From Phoronis australis (lineage: Eukaryota; Phoronida; Phoronidae), in assembly GCA_002633005.1 (NCBI GenBank), contig NMRA01000241.1, positions 290,952-354,951 on the forward strand: 64,000 nucleotides of DNA. Reading direction: 5' to 3'. Every line of letters begins with the position of its first letter. The first letter of the stretch is position 1. This document shows, piece by piece, positions 23,201 through 33,062 of the stretch. The translations under genes and the position numbers were made by a program. The notes beneath the pieces are model-generated. The model was not told where the DNA came from and ran no database searches. It saw only the letters and a program-made list of their open reading frames with translations.

Positions 23201-23661
23201 TTTTTATTTCAATACAGCTTCTCGGTTTCAAGCATAATTTTGTCGAATTCGTGCAAGTAGTGGATGGCAATGCTACTTATCTCTTGTTTTTAAGTCACAA
23301 AAACATCAAATACACATTTAGTCATTATTTGTTCACTAAACGTATTGAATCATCTTGTGTAAAACGAAATAAAATAAACCCTCACTCAAGTATGAAACTT
23401 GTGTGACATTAGGAGTTGGTGTACCATAAGGTTCGGCCTTGGCTTGTCTAATAACAGTGGAGGTTATGATTACAGCGGTGTTAATCTGTATTGCAGAGTG
23501 ACAACTATCTACCTGCGAGCACTGTTTTTGCCTACTTAAACTCTGCCGATGAATCCTTTATTACTCGAGAAGAAATCATGAAATTGAAAGCTGAAAACCT
23601 GGCAAGAGTTGCTCAAGAATTAAATAAAGCTCGCCCGGGCCATCGACACGATGAACTCTAG
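11080..23661 (+). CDS. ER-luminal JmjC/cupin_8 domain protein (8 coding exons, 419 aa)
   Basis: Coding exons are 11080-11233, 11601-11775, 15364-15520, 18437-18628, 18865-18997, 20222-20382, 22508-22630 and 23497-23661. Every intron is GT-AG and all junctions keep frame, giving 1260 nt. The start at 11080 is the first in-frame ATG, has A at -3 and G at +4, and opens a signal peptide (about residues 1-18, ending CLYA). The JmjC/cupin_8 region spans about residues 70-300: PVVFRAA near 84-90, ELWMSSGGT near 180-187, the metal region around H193, K208 in GRKDF (2-oxoglutarate-binding position) and PAGYMHQVRSYGR with H274. Residue 195 is His where Asp is usual. Residues about 340-395 look like degenerate EF-hands. 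N68-L-S is an N-glycosylation sequon. The protein ends in HDEL, so ER-lumen residence is predicted. The family hydroxylates or demethylates proteins or small molecules; the substrate here is unknown. I do not assign a named orthologue; its sequence does not resemble the ER-resident JMJD8 as I remember it. Confidence 0.9.
11601..11775 (+). other. Coding exon 2: N-terminal part of the JmjC fold
   Basis: The acceptor TTGTCTGCAG precedes it and the donor GTAGGT follows at 11776, phase 2. It encodes residues 52-110 (ends in split codons), including TEFYIQYVSSSTPVVFRAA, the usual opening helix and strand of cupin_8/JmjC proteins. The apparent TAG at 11777-11779 lies inside the intron. Confidence 0.87.
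11776..14489. other. Intron 2 (first part), nothing recognised
   Basis: Intron 2 runs 11776-15363 (3.6 kb). Before the foldback fragment and minisatellite there is no clear element. Exons 2 and 3 join in correct phase (2), so no missing exon is required here. Confidence 0.6.
14490..14586. repeat. Foldback-family fragment (left arm) in intron 2
   Basis: GTTTCACGTGAATCCCATCA, then GATGTTCTGAAGTTAGCCAA and GTTGGACATTTTTGTAG match the left arm at about 21300-21365 (GATGTTCCGAAGTTGGCCAA, TTGGACATTTTTTAGG). It runs directly into the minisatellite. Confidence 0.6.
14587..14987. repeat. 47-bp minisatellite, about 8.2 copies, in intron 2
   Basis: The unit begins GAGTCATGCATAACCTTAAG and ends TCATTATTTTC plus CAG, TAG or similar. 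Eight copies and a partial ninth are visible; copies 5 and 8 have short internal insertions. Several junctions read TTATTTTCCAG or TTATTTTCTAG, resembling 3' splice sites, about 380-780 bp upstream of exon 3. Confidence 0.93.
15364..15520 (+). other. Coding exon 3
   Basis: The acceptor ends TTTATTTGTAG and the donor is GTATGT at 15521, phase 0. It completes codon 110 and encodes residues 111-162 (starting YGKLDVSVTVKRE, ending MMKDLP). YG..DVSVTV is typical of the strand before the core of JmjC/cupin_8 proteins. NWYLST matches the recurring aromatic 'YL' segment of the family. Confidence 0.87.
15835..15945. repeat. Dispersed repeat copy in intron 3
   Basis: TCAGAATTCTATTCCCATTA, CCAGCAAGAGTATCAAAACC and ATCAGCATCTCAAGAAAATG are shared with 16925-17060 and 55112-55320. 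Confidence 0.55.
16200..16560. repeat. Diverged tandem duplication in intron 3
   Basis: Two segments about 230 bp apart share TTTGGTCCAAGTT / TTTGATCCAAATT and the end TCTGGTCATCTCACTT / TCTGATCATCTCACTT. Reverse-strand frames give repeated NLDQIPSIK-like and LGPNTKHK-like peptides. It may be the relic of a repetitive coding element, but I cannot name it. Confidence 0.45.
16925..17060. repeat. Dispersed repeat copy in intron 3
   Basis: GAAACCATCAACATCTTAAG, then AACATTTCAGTTTTATTGG match 15835-15945, and GGAATCCTACCACAGAATAT continues as in the 55112-55320 copy. Confidence 0.5.
17383..17450 (-). repeat. C-rich tandem array, G-quadruplex motif on the minus strand
   Basis: About four copies of a 15-bp unit like CGACCCACAACCCCCT. 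The complementary strand has more than four runs of three to five G separated by about four bases, a standard G4 pattern. An inverted counterpart is at 18121-18184. Confidence 0.85.
18121..18184 (+). repeat. G-rich tandem array, G-quadruplex motif on the plus strand
   Basis: GGG-TCGA-GGGGG-TTGT-GGG-TTGT-GGGGG-TCGT-GGG occupies 18128-18162. It is the reverse-complement type of the 17383-17450 array, so the two bracket about 670 bp in inverted orientation. Exon 4 starts 250 bp downstream. Confidence 0.85.
18437..18628 (+). other. Coding exon 4: JmjC metal site (H193, H195) and 2-oxoglutarate lysine K208
   Basis: Acceptor TTTCTTTGCAG, donor GTAAGT at 18629, phase 0. It encodes residues 163-226. 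The core reads LLHYHADHNFHC then VLAGRKDFIFI. Aligned without gaps on the conserved H.....N spacing of the family, H193 is the first metal ligand and H195 sits where Asp normally is. N199 and K208 are conserved. Confidence 0.92.
18865..18997 (+). other. Coding exon 5: JmjC core to LVPAG
   Basis: Acceptor CCGTTTCAG, donor GTCTGT at 18998 (a weak but valid GT), phase 1. It encodes residues 227-270 plus the first base of codon 271. It ends in RAGDCALVPA(G), the usual GD..liPaG strand that leads to the distal metal histidine. Confidence 0.87.
20222..20382 (+). other. Coding exon 6: distal metal histidine H274
   Basis: Acceptor TTTGCATAG, donor GTAAGT at 20383, phase 0. It completes Gly271 and encodes residues 272-324. 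YMHQVRSYGRSISSVILW carries the distal His (H274) and the closing strand of the double-stranded beta helix. Confidence 0.88.
20838..21925. repeat. Full foldback (palindromic) element in intron 6
   Basis: The centre is about 21361-21378. Left arm GAAGTTGGCCAAATTTGGAC pairs with right arm GTCCACATTTGGATTATTTG. Further out, TTTTCTAAATTATC near 20940 pairs with GATAATTTAGAAAA near 21592. A right-hand unpaired tail runs to ATTAAAAATACCAG near 21905. Fragments of the family occur at 5318-6310, 9352-9842, 14490-14586 and 32790-33062. Confidence 0.7.
22508..22630 (+). other. Coding exon 7: helical region after the JmjC fold
   Basis: Acceptor CTTTTCAG, donor GTATGC at 22631, phase 0. It encodes residues 325-365. 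RNDDQLYFERF (345-355) resembles a degenerate EF-hand loop and following helix, though a full set of calcium ligands is missing. That reading is inference. Confidence 0.82.
23497..23661 (+). other. Coding exon 8: EF-hand-like tail, HDEL ER signal and stop
   Basis: The acceptor is GTATTGCAG. It encodes residues 366-419 and the TAG at 23659-23661. NSADESFITREE (380-391) matches the EF-hand pattern at positions 8 (Ile) and 12 (Glu) but lacks most acidic ligands. The last four residues are HDEL, preceded by a basic, mobile tail (KARPGHR). Confidence 0.88.
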
Positions 23662-24807
23662 TTTGTATTCAGTTACTGTGCTAGGTGCAGCAACCTTTTC
23701 CTGTCTCTCTATGAAATCTTTTTTGTGTATCTTAGGACAAATGGGGACTGCTTGACTATAGAAAATGAAGTAGGGTGTTGGTAGGCTCTATCTATGATCC
23801 CATAGATTTTATTATCAAGATTATAATTTATAATTGTTCATGATGGTTAATATTATGGAATTGTTAAATTGTGATGTTGTGGAAACTATAAATCTCACTT
23901 ATTAACTATGCATGCATATAGCGTACTTTTGTTTTGATAGTTTTTTACAAAATATTTACTACATTTGGGATCTACTTAAAGAGGAGGATTTCCAAGAATT
24001 ACATTCCGTTTATAAGAACTTTTCTTCCAAGAATAATGCTTGTCGACAACGAATCTCTACCTGCTGTAACTGATTATAATGAATAATGAATTTATGCAAT
24101 GCAGGGTCAGGTTTTATCAAAGAACATATGTCCAGCAGTAACTGAGGCCAGGAGCTTGGACTGTGGTGTCTTAGGCGTGCACAGTTTTGGGTTCACGAGG
24201 TGAATATAGACAGCTGTAATGTTTTTTCATATGAAAACAGCGTCACCACAGCAGTCTCATTACTTGTGACCTGCTTAGCTTCTACTTCTACTTGGTAAAA
24301 CATGATTTTTGTATCATAGTTTTGGTAATGGTTGTTTATTTGATATTGATCTAGTCAAGGGTTGGTAGAATTACCACAATATCTATTGTTTTTGAGGTCT
24401 TTACTTTCATTCTTCACATGGTAATCAATGTGATGTTTTGCGTGAGGCCTCTACTACTATATTCGTTTTCCGTCCAGTGAGACTTTCCTTTCCTATCTGA
24501 TATGGTGTAGACTAGTGAGTTTAACTGTTACTCTGAACTATCATCACCTGAATTCTGGTTAGTCTCTAACTTCTAACTCAGACTATATTAGCATTTTAGT
24601 CTGGTGTAGATCTCTAACATGTGGTTCCTGATTGGTCAACCAGGGATATTGTCTGAAAAAGAGAGATATTTGTAATGTAAAACTTGTGATCACTATGCCC
24701 ACTGTTCAGCAACATGTTACTCAGCTGCACACTTTAGTTTTGATCACAGCTCATAAAAGTTATACCAAGCAGGGAGACATTCAGTTAAAGTCACTGAGAA
24801 GCAATTG

Positions 24808-24813
24808 AATAAA
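24808..24813 (+). terminator. Candidate polyadenylation signal of the JmjC gene
   Basis: AATAAA is the first canonical hexamer I see after the stop at 23661, which would imply a 3' UTR near 1.17 kb. A non-canonical signal closer to the stop cannot be excluded. Confidence 0.25.
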
Positions 24814-24829
24814 TATTTGTCTGGAATAG

Positions 24830-27800
24830 ATAAAGAATATGAGAGAAATATGAGACAAGTTGAAATGTTGAAACACACCATATGGTACCTTAGTGTTTTG
24901 GAGATCTGCAGCATACTCAAGTGATATAAGATTCTATGTTCTAAACTAAATTCTGGTTTTGTTGTTCAGTTGTTACATAATAAAATATACTTACCTCAAA
25001 GTTTTAAAGGTTTTGTTCATGAAATCACACCTTTACACATGAATTGTGTGCAATGTTATGGGTATAAGAAAAGAATAACAAAGACATTTTTAGCTGAAGA
25101 AGTAAATTGTAAAATTTTCTCAGTAAGTAACAGTTATGGGCATATTCTCAAATACTTATTGCTTTCAGAAATAGTTATGTTGAGCGTAAGACCGAATTTC
25201 TTAAGTCACTTTCATGAAACGGACTCCAGCACGGCGTTCTTAAACAGCAACAGTCTGCACTTCTGTCTTTCGATATTCTTCATTAGAAAACAGATTTGTG
25301 AACTAGAAATGGTCAGTAAACACCAGTTGCAACCAGGGAGAAACAGATTAAAAGGAATCCAACTAATCGCTGAAACCTAATTTCCCTCACAAATGCAATT
25401 ACCACAATGAAGGTCGCATGCTGACATTTTTACTAGGCATCTTGGAGCAGGACTGGTTGAATATGATTTTACCGAATAAAACGAAAACAAATTCATAGGC
25501 GATACAAAATTTGGAATGGGTCAAAACATCTTGACGTCGTTAAGAGGGCACGTTTATGCGCATAGTATAGTTGCAAAAATAGAACATTTGCCTACTTGTT
25601 CTTGTTTTGAGTACAGGCTTGTACCCAGAGTCCTTTTCAAACATTTGTAAGTAAAACGACGCGTCTTGAAAAGCAAATACCACTCACAGGATCGATAAGA
25701 TAAAACTGAATCGGAATATCGTTTGAGAAATACATTAGTTTAATTGACATACACTATTCAGTGGGGGGGGGTATTCTACGTTGTTCTAGGCTGCTCTGTG
25801 CCGCTTAAGATTTGCCTTATCCGCCCTATTGTAGAGCATTATGTATACAAACATCTGTTTCTAGTTATACATCCGTTTAATATGTATTTCTCTACATATC
25901 TATCGCAGAGTCGCACCTGTCCTGGCATCTAGCTATCTATCTCTCTATCAGTCTATAAACGTGTCCCCTAGTGGTTGTATTTCCCCTGAAAGTTTGGCCT
26001 TATGATAATTTTTTTCTTTGCCTATTTGGTAATGAGATTTTTTTGCCAATACGCATGTATTTCGCTCAGCGTCTAGTAACCCAAGGTAGCACTTGAAAGC
26101 TTTACCCTGAATTTTAGACTGTATACGCACGTATGCGGTTTTATATGAACCATTGACAGTAGTCTGAAGTTAAACGTTAATGCTAATTAGGACGTGTATT
26201 GATATACTAAAATTTATATTGTTATCATGCTGAATGCAAACGATCATTCGTTCTTGGGGTCGGTTGCTGACAATCTAGGACAGTAGAATCCTAATGTTAT
26301 TTTCAGTTTTTGTCGACGAAAACTATAGGTGACCTTTATTGAAACTCAATGTGAACAGTGTTCTACCATTGGAAATTCTTGTTTACACATTACTGAATGA
26401 CATGACAACGCTTAAGTTGACTTCATTTATGAATTCTTATCTTTGTTCATTTTCAATTATGGCTAAAGGTCACATGTGCTGTACAATGGTCATAACCAAA
26501 CATGAAATCAAACCTGTTTCATACCGTTTACCACCACAACTCCGTCGAGACTTATTGGAACTAATAGTACAGTATGCCATTTACGTTCCTTTGCCGTGTC
26601 CTGGTGTGACGAGGCTATGGCTGAACCACGGCCGGCAAAGCCTCTCCATGTTTTTGACCAAGCACGCCCATGATTTGCTGCACGATATTGCTTCATCACT
26701 AGACAATGCAACACTCGGTCGTGAGATAGACACACCTGTTATCGGAAAATGATTGCACTAAATGTTGTAAAAATACTGGATAAATACATTTTGATGCAAA
26801 TTGTTTCGCATGACAATTCTAATGTATTGACGAATTAAGATCTTCTTGATCTTCCGTGTGACCAACTAATTAAAAGATTCCAAACACCTGACTGATTTGT
26901 CACCACACAATGGTAACATTTTTACCTTGTTGACAAATTACCTCCGTATACTGTGAAAACGGATATATAATCACACCCAGATAATAGTATTTGCATTGTT
27001 GCTTCTGTCAATATTAAAGATTTTCGCAAAACTACCCACCTATGAAAACCGTTTCCTCCTTTTTCCAGTTTCTAGCGTATTCAGAGTTTTTACGTCACTG
27101 CAGAGTATTTGTTCACTATAGTAATATGTACCGCATGGCTTGTTTTTCACGCTTAAATGCCTTTTCAAATTTCTCTGTGCACAAACTGTGCGTGAATGAG
27201 TGGAGCTAAAAACGCAATAGGCATTTTAGATTCTATAGAGTGATAGCAAATAAAAAATTGAGCGAAAGAGCAAAACAATCATCATAATGGTCAATAAAAG
27301 CGGTTAAATGTTAGAGAATAATGTGAGTTAGACGTGCATTACGTTTTTGACAACTTTTCTTACGATATCTTACACGGAGTTTTTAAAAAGATTGCTTAGA
27401 TTAGTTGCCATTTAATGCAAATATCAATATCATACAATTATTTTTCCAGTGTTCTCCATTTTCTTGGAAGGTACAATAACAGAAAGTACATTTCAGACAC
27501 AGGCTGCAATGCTAACACAACATTGCGTTTCCATGAATGAATTTTGGTTTATTGTTTTCAAATTAGTCCATCTGACATTTCATTTAAACCAGCATTGATC
27601 TTGTAAGGTGAATTAAAGTTTAAAAAATTGAAAACTCTTGAGATTTTGTCATTTGTTCCTGGTAGTTAGGTATTAGTTTTCAGACTGTTGTATGAGTGAC
27701 TCTCCTCAATCTGCCGTTGCCTTTAGTTGAAGCACTACATTTACTTTGTGCAAGTAATAGATGAACAACGCATTAACAATGTAGTGACCATCCTTTCGGA

Positions 27801-28667
27801 CATATCCAGTCGCGTGCGGCGCCTTGATAGCCCGGCACGAAGTATTACTTCGACAATCACGCCAATTAGTAATATTGCATTGTGGGAGACCAGTCTTTTA
27901 CCTTATCATCTATTCTCATTTTCAAAATATACTTATTATTTATATATTAAGGACAGGCACTAGGTATTTTGAGAAAATGATTAGTTCCTTGTTACAAGGA
28001 TCATGTTGACATATTTAAAGATTTTTAGGTGCATTCCACATACTGATCACTCACAGGGACATCGTATCTTCTCGCAATTCATCCATGTGGTAAAAGTATC
28101 GATGTCCGAGATTTAGCGAATGTAAAGAAGAATGACGTTTTAGAATATGTAAAAATAAAAATAGCCCTTTAGCGGGTTTTTCGCGAGTACTCGGAGATCA
28201 CTTTAATTATCGCTAAAACAAATTACGATTTTGTTGTCTGTAAACGCCATTAGTTTCCATATTGGGGTTTATATGTAACTTATAAGGACATGTTGTGTTT
28301 TAAGAACCAGCGAAATTTATTTTTCTTTTTACATGTTGTATTTTGGGAACAAGCGAAGTTTATTTTTCCTGCAAATAAGCGCGTGGACAAATTCTTTGTG
28401 CACAGTGCTCTAATCGAATTACGTCTTAAGTTGTTTTTGTAAAAGTTAGTGGGTATGCTCCATTCATAGAACTGAAAGAGTTATACTTTACAAGCGTTTC
28501 CAAATACGGCCATGAATCTACAAATGACATCTTTTTTGTGAAATGTAAGTCGACAAGTGTAAACAAGCAATACATCACTGGCGTCAGTAGTAATTAAATG
28601 ACTTGCAAACTAACTCGCAGATTTCTACAGGGTATCGCAATTGATTGTTAACCGTTTCACTCGCTAG
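24830..28667. other. Intergenic DNA downstream of the JmjC gene
   Basis: Two open frames of about 136 codons (24970-25380 and 26339-26752, +) lack family resemblance and begin at TTG rather than ATG. An isolated CTCF-like motif in reverse orientation (GTGTCCCCTAGTGG) sits at 25961-25974. I see no convincing gene. Confidence 0.45.
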
Positions 28668-29090
28668 TAATTATTACCTATCGTGGGCCGGTCGGGTGAA
28701 AGTGTCGAGCGTAATTACGCTCGTAATTTCCACCGAGATTTCTCTCGTGTTTTGTGACCATAATCAGTACATCAAATGAGTAATTGCTCTATCACTTGAG
28801 CTCTGAAGCAGTTAGTGGTACTCTATCGTGGTTCGTTCGGCGGGGCAAGTGTCGCCCGTAATTACGTTTGTAATTACGACCGAGACTTCGCTCGAGTTTT
28901 GTGATTTGTAGACACCTGAACGCTTAAGAAGTTGTACGCTTGTAATTTTACGCTCGTATTTTTCGCTTGTAATTTTACTTTCGTAATTTTTACGCTCGTG
29001 ACTTCACGCTCGAAATTTTACGCTCGTATTTTGCGCATGTTACGAGCGTAAAATCGACATTTTCCTCCGTGTGGCCCACGATAATTACCT
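28668..29090. repeat. Inverted-repeat-bounded element with TTACGCTCGTAA-type repeats
   Basis: TATCGTGGGCC at 28679-28689 pairs with GGCCCACGATA at 29073-29083. Inside are two diverged copies about 144 bp apart (starting TATCGTGG at 28679 and 28823), a perfect 16-bp palindrome GAGCGTAATTACGCTC at 28707-28722, and about seven 14-15-bp repeats like ACGCTCGTAATTTT at 28932-29040. It is probably a non-autonomous element. Confidence 0.65.
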
Positions 29091-30013
29091 CCCTTTGTAT
29101 TATTAAGTGTCATATTAAACTCACGACTTGATTTCGACTTTTCCAATATAAGTACCAGTTGTTCATATAGTCACACTGTATCTCCATCATCCAATGTCAG
29201 ATGGCGCAAAAGTAGACATAAAGAAATTTGGACAGTGAAACAAAAATCAGCGTGATAAAACAAAGATGTATTTTATTGGAACATGTTTACATGACACTTC
29301 GGTCACTGAAGGCCATCTAAAATGTGATTATCAGTTATGACAAAAATTCTCACGCTTTTGAAGCACCCCGTGGTATATTTCCGTGCGATTTTTTAAATTA
29401 TCAGCTCGTCTTACCAGTTCTAACTCACTATATTTTCCAAGAATTACTAAAATAATTGTGGCTCTCGTATTGTTTGAAAAATTATATAGTATGGGAGATC
29501 TAGACTAGTTCGGCGCCATTTCGAAAAATGTAAATTTTTGAGAAAGTCACTCAGCTTCGCTCTTGAAAACTATTAGACTATATGATCCTGGTGACCTTAG
29601 TGAATTTGGTTTCCCATGTAGCAAAATGAGAGATTCTCTTTCCTGGTTGCATGACTTCTTGTCATTAGGGGTAAAATCCTTAGTATGAACCAACTTTTCC
29701 CAGATGCTATTGATCGTTTCGAAGTAGTTGTTAACCCTGTGTGATCAGAAGAACCTTGCCAAAAGTTCTTGATGTAACAGGAGGCTCCAGATGGCTGTCT
29801 GACGTCACCTTGTCTGTGTCCTAATCGCGTTGTCGCGTGTTTCGTGGTAGTAAGGAATCAACTCTCACAATCGTCGTCTTCCAGAGCGCAGCGGATGTGA
29901 GTAATCTGGTCCTTGCGGTCCTAATCAGGAATGATATAGCTCTCTTCTCTGAATATGAGAGTGCGTGCAATAGGTCGTTTGTGTGTTACAGGAAGATTCG
30001 AAAGAAAGCTTAT
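29091..30013. other. Intergenic, nothing recognised
   Basis: No ORF with coding character. A CRE-type octamer TGACGTCA lies at about 29801-29808. Confidence 0.4.
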
Positions 30014-30039
30014 TACTCTGCGCGTGTCAGCGCAGAGTA
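30014..30039. repeat. Perfect hairpin with 10-bp arms
   Basis: TACTCTGCGC and GCGCAGAGTA surround a 6-base loop GTGTCA. It stands just before a pyrimidine microsatellite and the 432-bp tandem repeat. Confidence 0.9.
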
Positions 30040-30064
30040 CTGTTGTTCCTGGGTTTTCTTCAAT

Positions 30065-30104
30065 TTTATTCTTATTCTTCTTATTCTTCTTCTTATTCTT
30101 CTTC
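30065..30104. repeat. TTC/TTA-rich pyrimidine microsatellite
   Basis: A run of TTCTTA and TTC units with almost no purine other than A. It borders the 432-bp tandem array. Confidence 0.85.
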
Positions 30105-30106
30105 CG

Positions 30107-31210
30107 ACCAACTTTGAGGCTTAATAACTCCAAATTGGGTGCAGGTACGGTCTTTAAATTCAGCATATGACTTTTGACAGTGTATAAATTTTGATTGGTT
30201 ATATAATCATATTCCATATTGCACCGGAAGAGGTCGTTTGGTGCAAAGGTCATATAATTTTCAAAATGCTACTCCTCCTTCAGTTTTAAAGCTATCTTTT
30301 TCAAATTCGGTACACAGGTATAAGTCAACATGACAATTTTAAAAATTACTTTTCTAAGAAATCGGGTTATCCAATCAGGTGAAGTAGGTCAAACGTCATT
30401 AGGTGCAAACTAAAATTTTGAGCTAGACACTTCAAATTGACAGGTCTGATTGCCACAGGTAAATCAAATCGGAATCCAAAGTTTCAGGTCATTTAGTGCA
30501 AACATGGGGTCATTAGGTGCATTTTTCGTCTGAAAATTTGACCTTTTCAATCAGCTAGTATTCTGATGTGTAAACCGTTGGACAACTGTGATTCTCAGCG
30601 TTAAACACATTTTCCATGGGCTTTGCAATAATTCTCCTAAAGATGCTTAAAATGCACCGGATAAGGTCAATTAGTGCAAAGGTCATCTAACGTTCAAAAT
30701 GTTATATCTTACGTTTTTCAAGGAATTCTTTTCAATTTCAGCACACTAGTGTAAGTCAACATGCCAATTGAACAACCTACTTAACTACGCAATAGCCCTA
30801 ACCAATCAGAAAAAATAGGTCAAAGGTCATTCAGTGCAAAATTAAAATTTTGAGCTAGAGACTTCAAAATTACATATCTGTTTACTAAATGCGATTGAGT
30901 TTGAATTTTCAACTTTTGGGTCATTTGGTGCACCCATGGGGTCATTTGGTGCATTTTTCTTCTGAAAGTTTGACCAATTCATTCATGTTGTATTCTGAAG
31001 TGTTTAAAGTAAAACATCTGTGATTCTTAGCATTAACCACACTTTAAATTGGTTTTACAATTATTCCCTCATCGAGGTTCATAATGCACCGGAAGAGGTC
31101 AGTTAGTGGAAAGGTCATCAAAATATTAACATGTAATTTCTCCTACAATTTTAAAGAATTCCTTTTCATATTGGTAACCGGGTTGCTGTCAGTAACTTCC
31201 CATAACAATT
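30107..31210. repeat. 432-bp tandem repeat with many AGGTCA half-sites
   Basis: The anchor GCACCGGA(A/T)(G/A)AGGTC recurs with CCGG at 30224, 30657 and 31089 (spacing 433 and 432). Two full units and flanking partial units are present. Each unit repeats phrases such as GGTCATTTGGTGCA and TGCAAAGGTCAT. Confidence 0.85.
30817..30829 (+). promoter_or_regulatory. Perfect DR1 nuclear-receptor motif
   Basis: AGGTCAAAGGTCA is two AGGTCA half-sites with one spacer base, the consensus DR1 for HNF4/RXR-type receptors. The equivalent place in the previous unit (30386-30398) has AGGTCAAACGTCA, one base off. Confidence 0.4.
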
Positions 31211-31235
31211 CCTTTAATACGCACGCGCAGAGTCC

Positions 31236-31260
31236 ATTATTGTCACGCCGTGACAATAAT
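31236..31260. repeat. 25-bp perfect palindrome (12-bp arms)
   Basis: ATTATTGTCACG and CGTGACAATAAT are separated by a single C. Confidence 0.92.
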
Positions 31261-31435
31261 CTTTCTAGTTGACTAATATGCGTGTAGTATGATCCTAGTG
31301 GAGCCGTCATTGTGGACATAATATAGGCCTAAGCACTGGTCGAGAAATGACAGCATACTACCTGTCTGAGGATACATACACAAAACGTACCGAGAGTGAA
31401 GTAGGCTTAATCAAGCAATATCCCACGAGATATTA

Positions 31436-31640
31436 TTCTGCTGCAACTGTATTACTTTAAACTATATTCGGAAAGTTTGATGATCATGCCGGCTAAAGAC
31501 GTGAGTCAACATTGACCTACCTATTGAACTTTCCATGTCAAAGGTCACTGTTGAAACAGTGCTGGAGGTGAATTCGGAAAACATTATTACATGGCCGTAT
31601 TGCACTCGACAGATTCAACGCGTATGGTATAAATACAAAA
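31436..31640. repeat. Dispersed repeat, copy A
   Basis: Shared with 32160-32370: ACTGTATTACTT, CATTGACCTACC, GAACTTTCCATGTCA, AGGTCACTGTTGA, ATTACATGGCCGTAT, GACAGATTCAACGCGTATGG. Confidence 0.75.
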
Positions 31641-31787
31641 AGACGTACCAAGAATGGCGTACATGAAGTAATATCCCACGAGACATTATTCCGCGTATCG
31701 ACCGAGACCTTACGCGGAATAATGTCAAGTGGGATATTACTTCATGTACACCAATCGAGGTACATTTGTATTTATCCCATACGCTTG
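31617..31787. repeat. 171-bp near-perfect foldback
   Basis: The inner arms 31659-31697 and 31711-31749 (39 bp) match with two mismatches around a 13-bp loop. Outer arms continue with small indels to 31617 and 31787 (CGTATGGTATAAATACAAA against the complement of TTTGTATTTATCCCATACG). The left outer arm is the end of repeat copy A. Confidence 0.88.
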
Positions 31788-32159
31788 GAATTCCTGAGTT
31801 TCTTTCATTTTGTTGGAAGATTTTTTTAAAATATTTCACTCAGACTGTTCACATGGCGGATCACATCCTAAATGCATGTACTTGCGCGTTAGACTGCAAG
31901 TTTTCTCTAGTAAAAGAAAGTTTTAAATGTGACGATTTATCACTTGAAAAGATATAACAAAGATGAAAACAAGGGTAATTTTTCATTGAACTTGTAACAT
32001 CTGAAAATAGTTAAATAACAACAATATTTGTAGTTACCAAGGAATAGGCGCCTGAGTTGCAGACGATAAAATATTTAGCATATGAAAACTGAGACAGAAC
32101 TGTCATATTACTAACAGTCCTGTTGCAGACTTGATGTTACGATTGAGATCTGATTGTAT

Positions 32160-32370
32160 GTTGAGCGTTATTGACACTGCTATAACTGTATTACTTAAAA
32201 CTTTTTTCCGAACGTTTGGTGCCCGAACCGCTTGACGACGTCGAGTCGACATTGACCTACCTTTTGAACTTTCCATGTCAGAGGTCACTGTTGACGTAGT
32301 GCGGGAGGTGAATACGGAAAACTATATTACATGGCCGTATTTCCCTCGACAGATTCAACGCGTATGGGAT
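32160..32370. repeat. Dispersed repeat, copy B
   Basis: A direct copy of 31436-31640 by shared blocks, ending CAACGCGTATGGGATAAAT, but without the palindromic extension seen after copy A. Confidence 0.75.
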
Positions 32371-32789
32371 AAATATTTTAACATGATTGTCAATAACGTA
32401 TGGCATTCGTGTATGATCACAAACGTGTCGTCCACGTATCTCAACCAATTCAAAGGGTGGGGGCAGTCCAGAGCTACAGGCGACAACGAGAATAGGAAGA
32501 GAGCCCAGGCACGCTAGCCTCGTTCCGGCTTCTAACGTGCAAGCCTAGAACTCCACTAATCCAGACATGGTACAAGTCGAAAATATATGAAGCGCCAAAG
32601 GATTCTTTATGAAGCGTCAAAAGTTTTTTAACGAATACCTCCCTGCCCCTTGAAATGTGGTTATGATTATTCAACGCACACTGTTGCTTAATCAACGCGT
32701 AGTGTTGTTTATTCAACGCGTTTTTTAATCAGTACAAAAAAATCCATTCACGTCCGTGGTCTCAAATATTAAAATGATGGAAGATTTTC

Positions 32790-33062
32790 AACATGCGTGC
32801 AAGGCCAGTAAATCTCAAAAATGCTGTAACAGTTTTCTACGTTTCCATTTTGTTTTCGTTGTATGCAGATTTTGAGATTCTCTCATGCAAATGTAGAAAC
32901 TTATAAAAGCAATTCATAAAGCGTTTTGGAGAACAGTATGTAAAGCATGATATCTGACAGTTTCATGTAAATCCAATCGGCCATTTTTGAGATATGGTGT
33001 TCCGAAGTTTGTCAAATTTCTCCAATGATTTTTCGATGGTCCTACATAACATAACCTTATCT
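32790..33062. repeat. Foldback-family left-arm copy
   Basis: AGCGTTTTGGAGAACAGTAT, ATCCAATCGGCCATTTTTGA, TGGTGTTCCGAAGTTTGTCA and GGTCCTACATAACATAACC match the left arm and centre of 20838-21925. Confidence 0.6.

Noticed and set aside
24970-25380. 136-codon plus-strand ORF after the JmjC gene
   Set aside because: It opens at a TTG, low-complexity composition, no splice context and no family resemblance.
26339-26752. 137-codon plus-strand ORF
   Set aside because: It starts at TTG, the first ATG is about 20 codons in, and neither the sequence nor the context suggests a gene.
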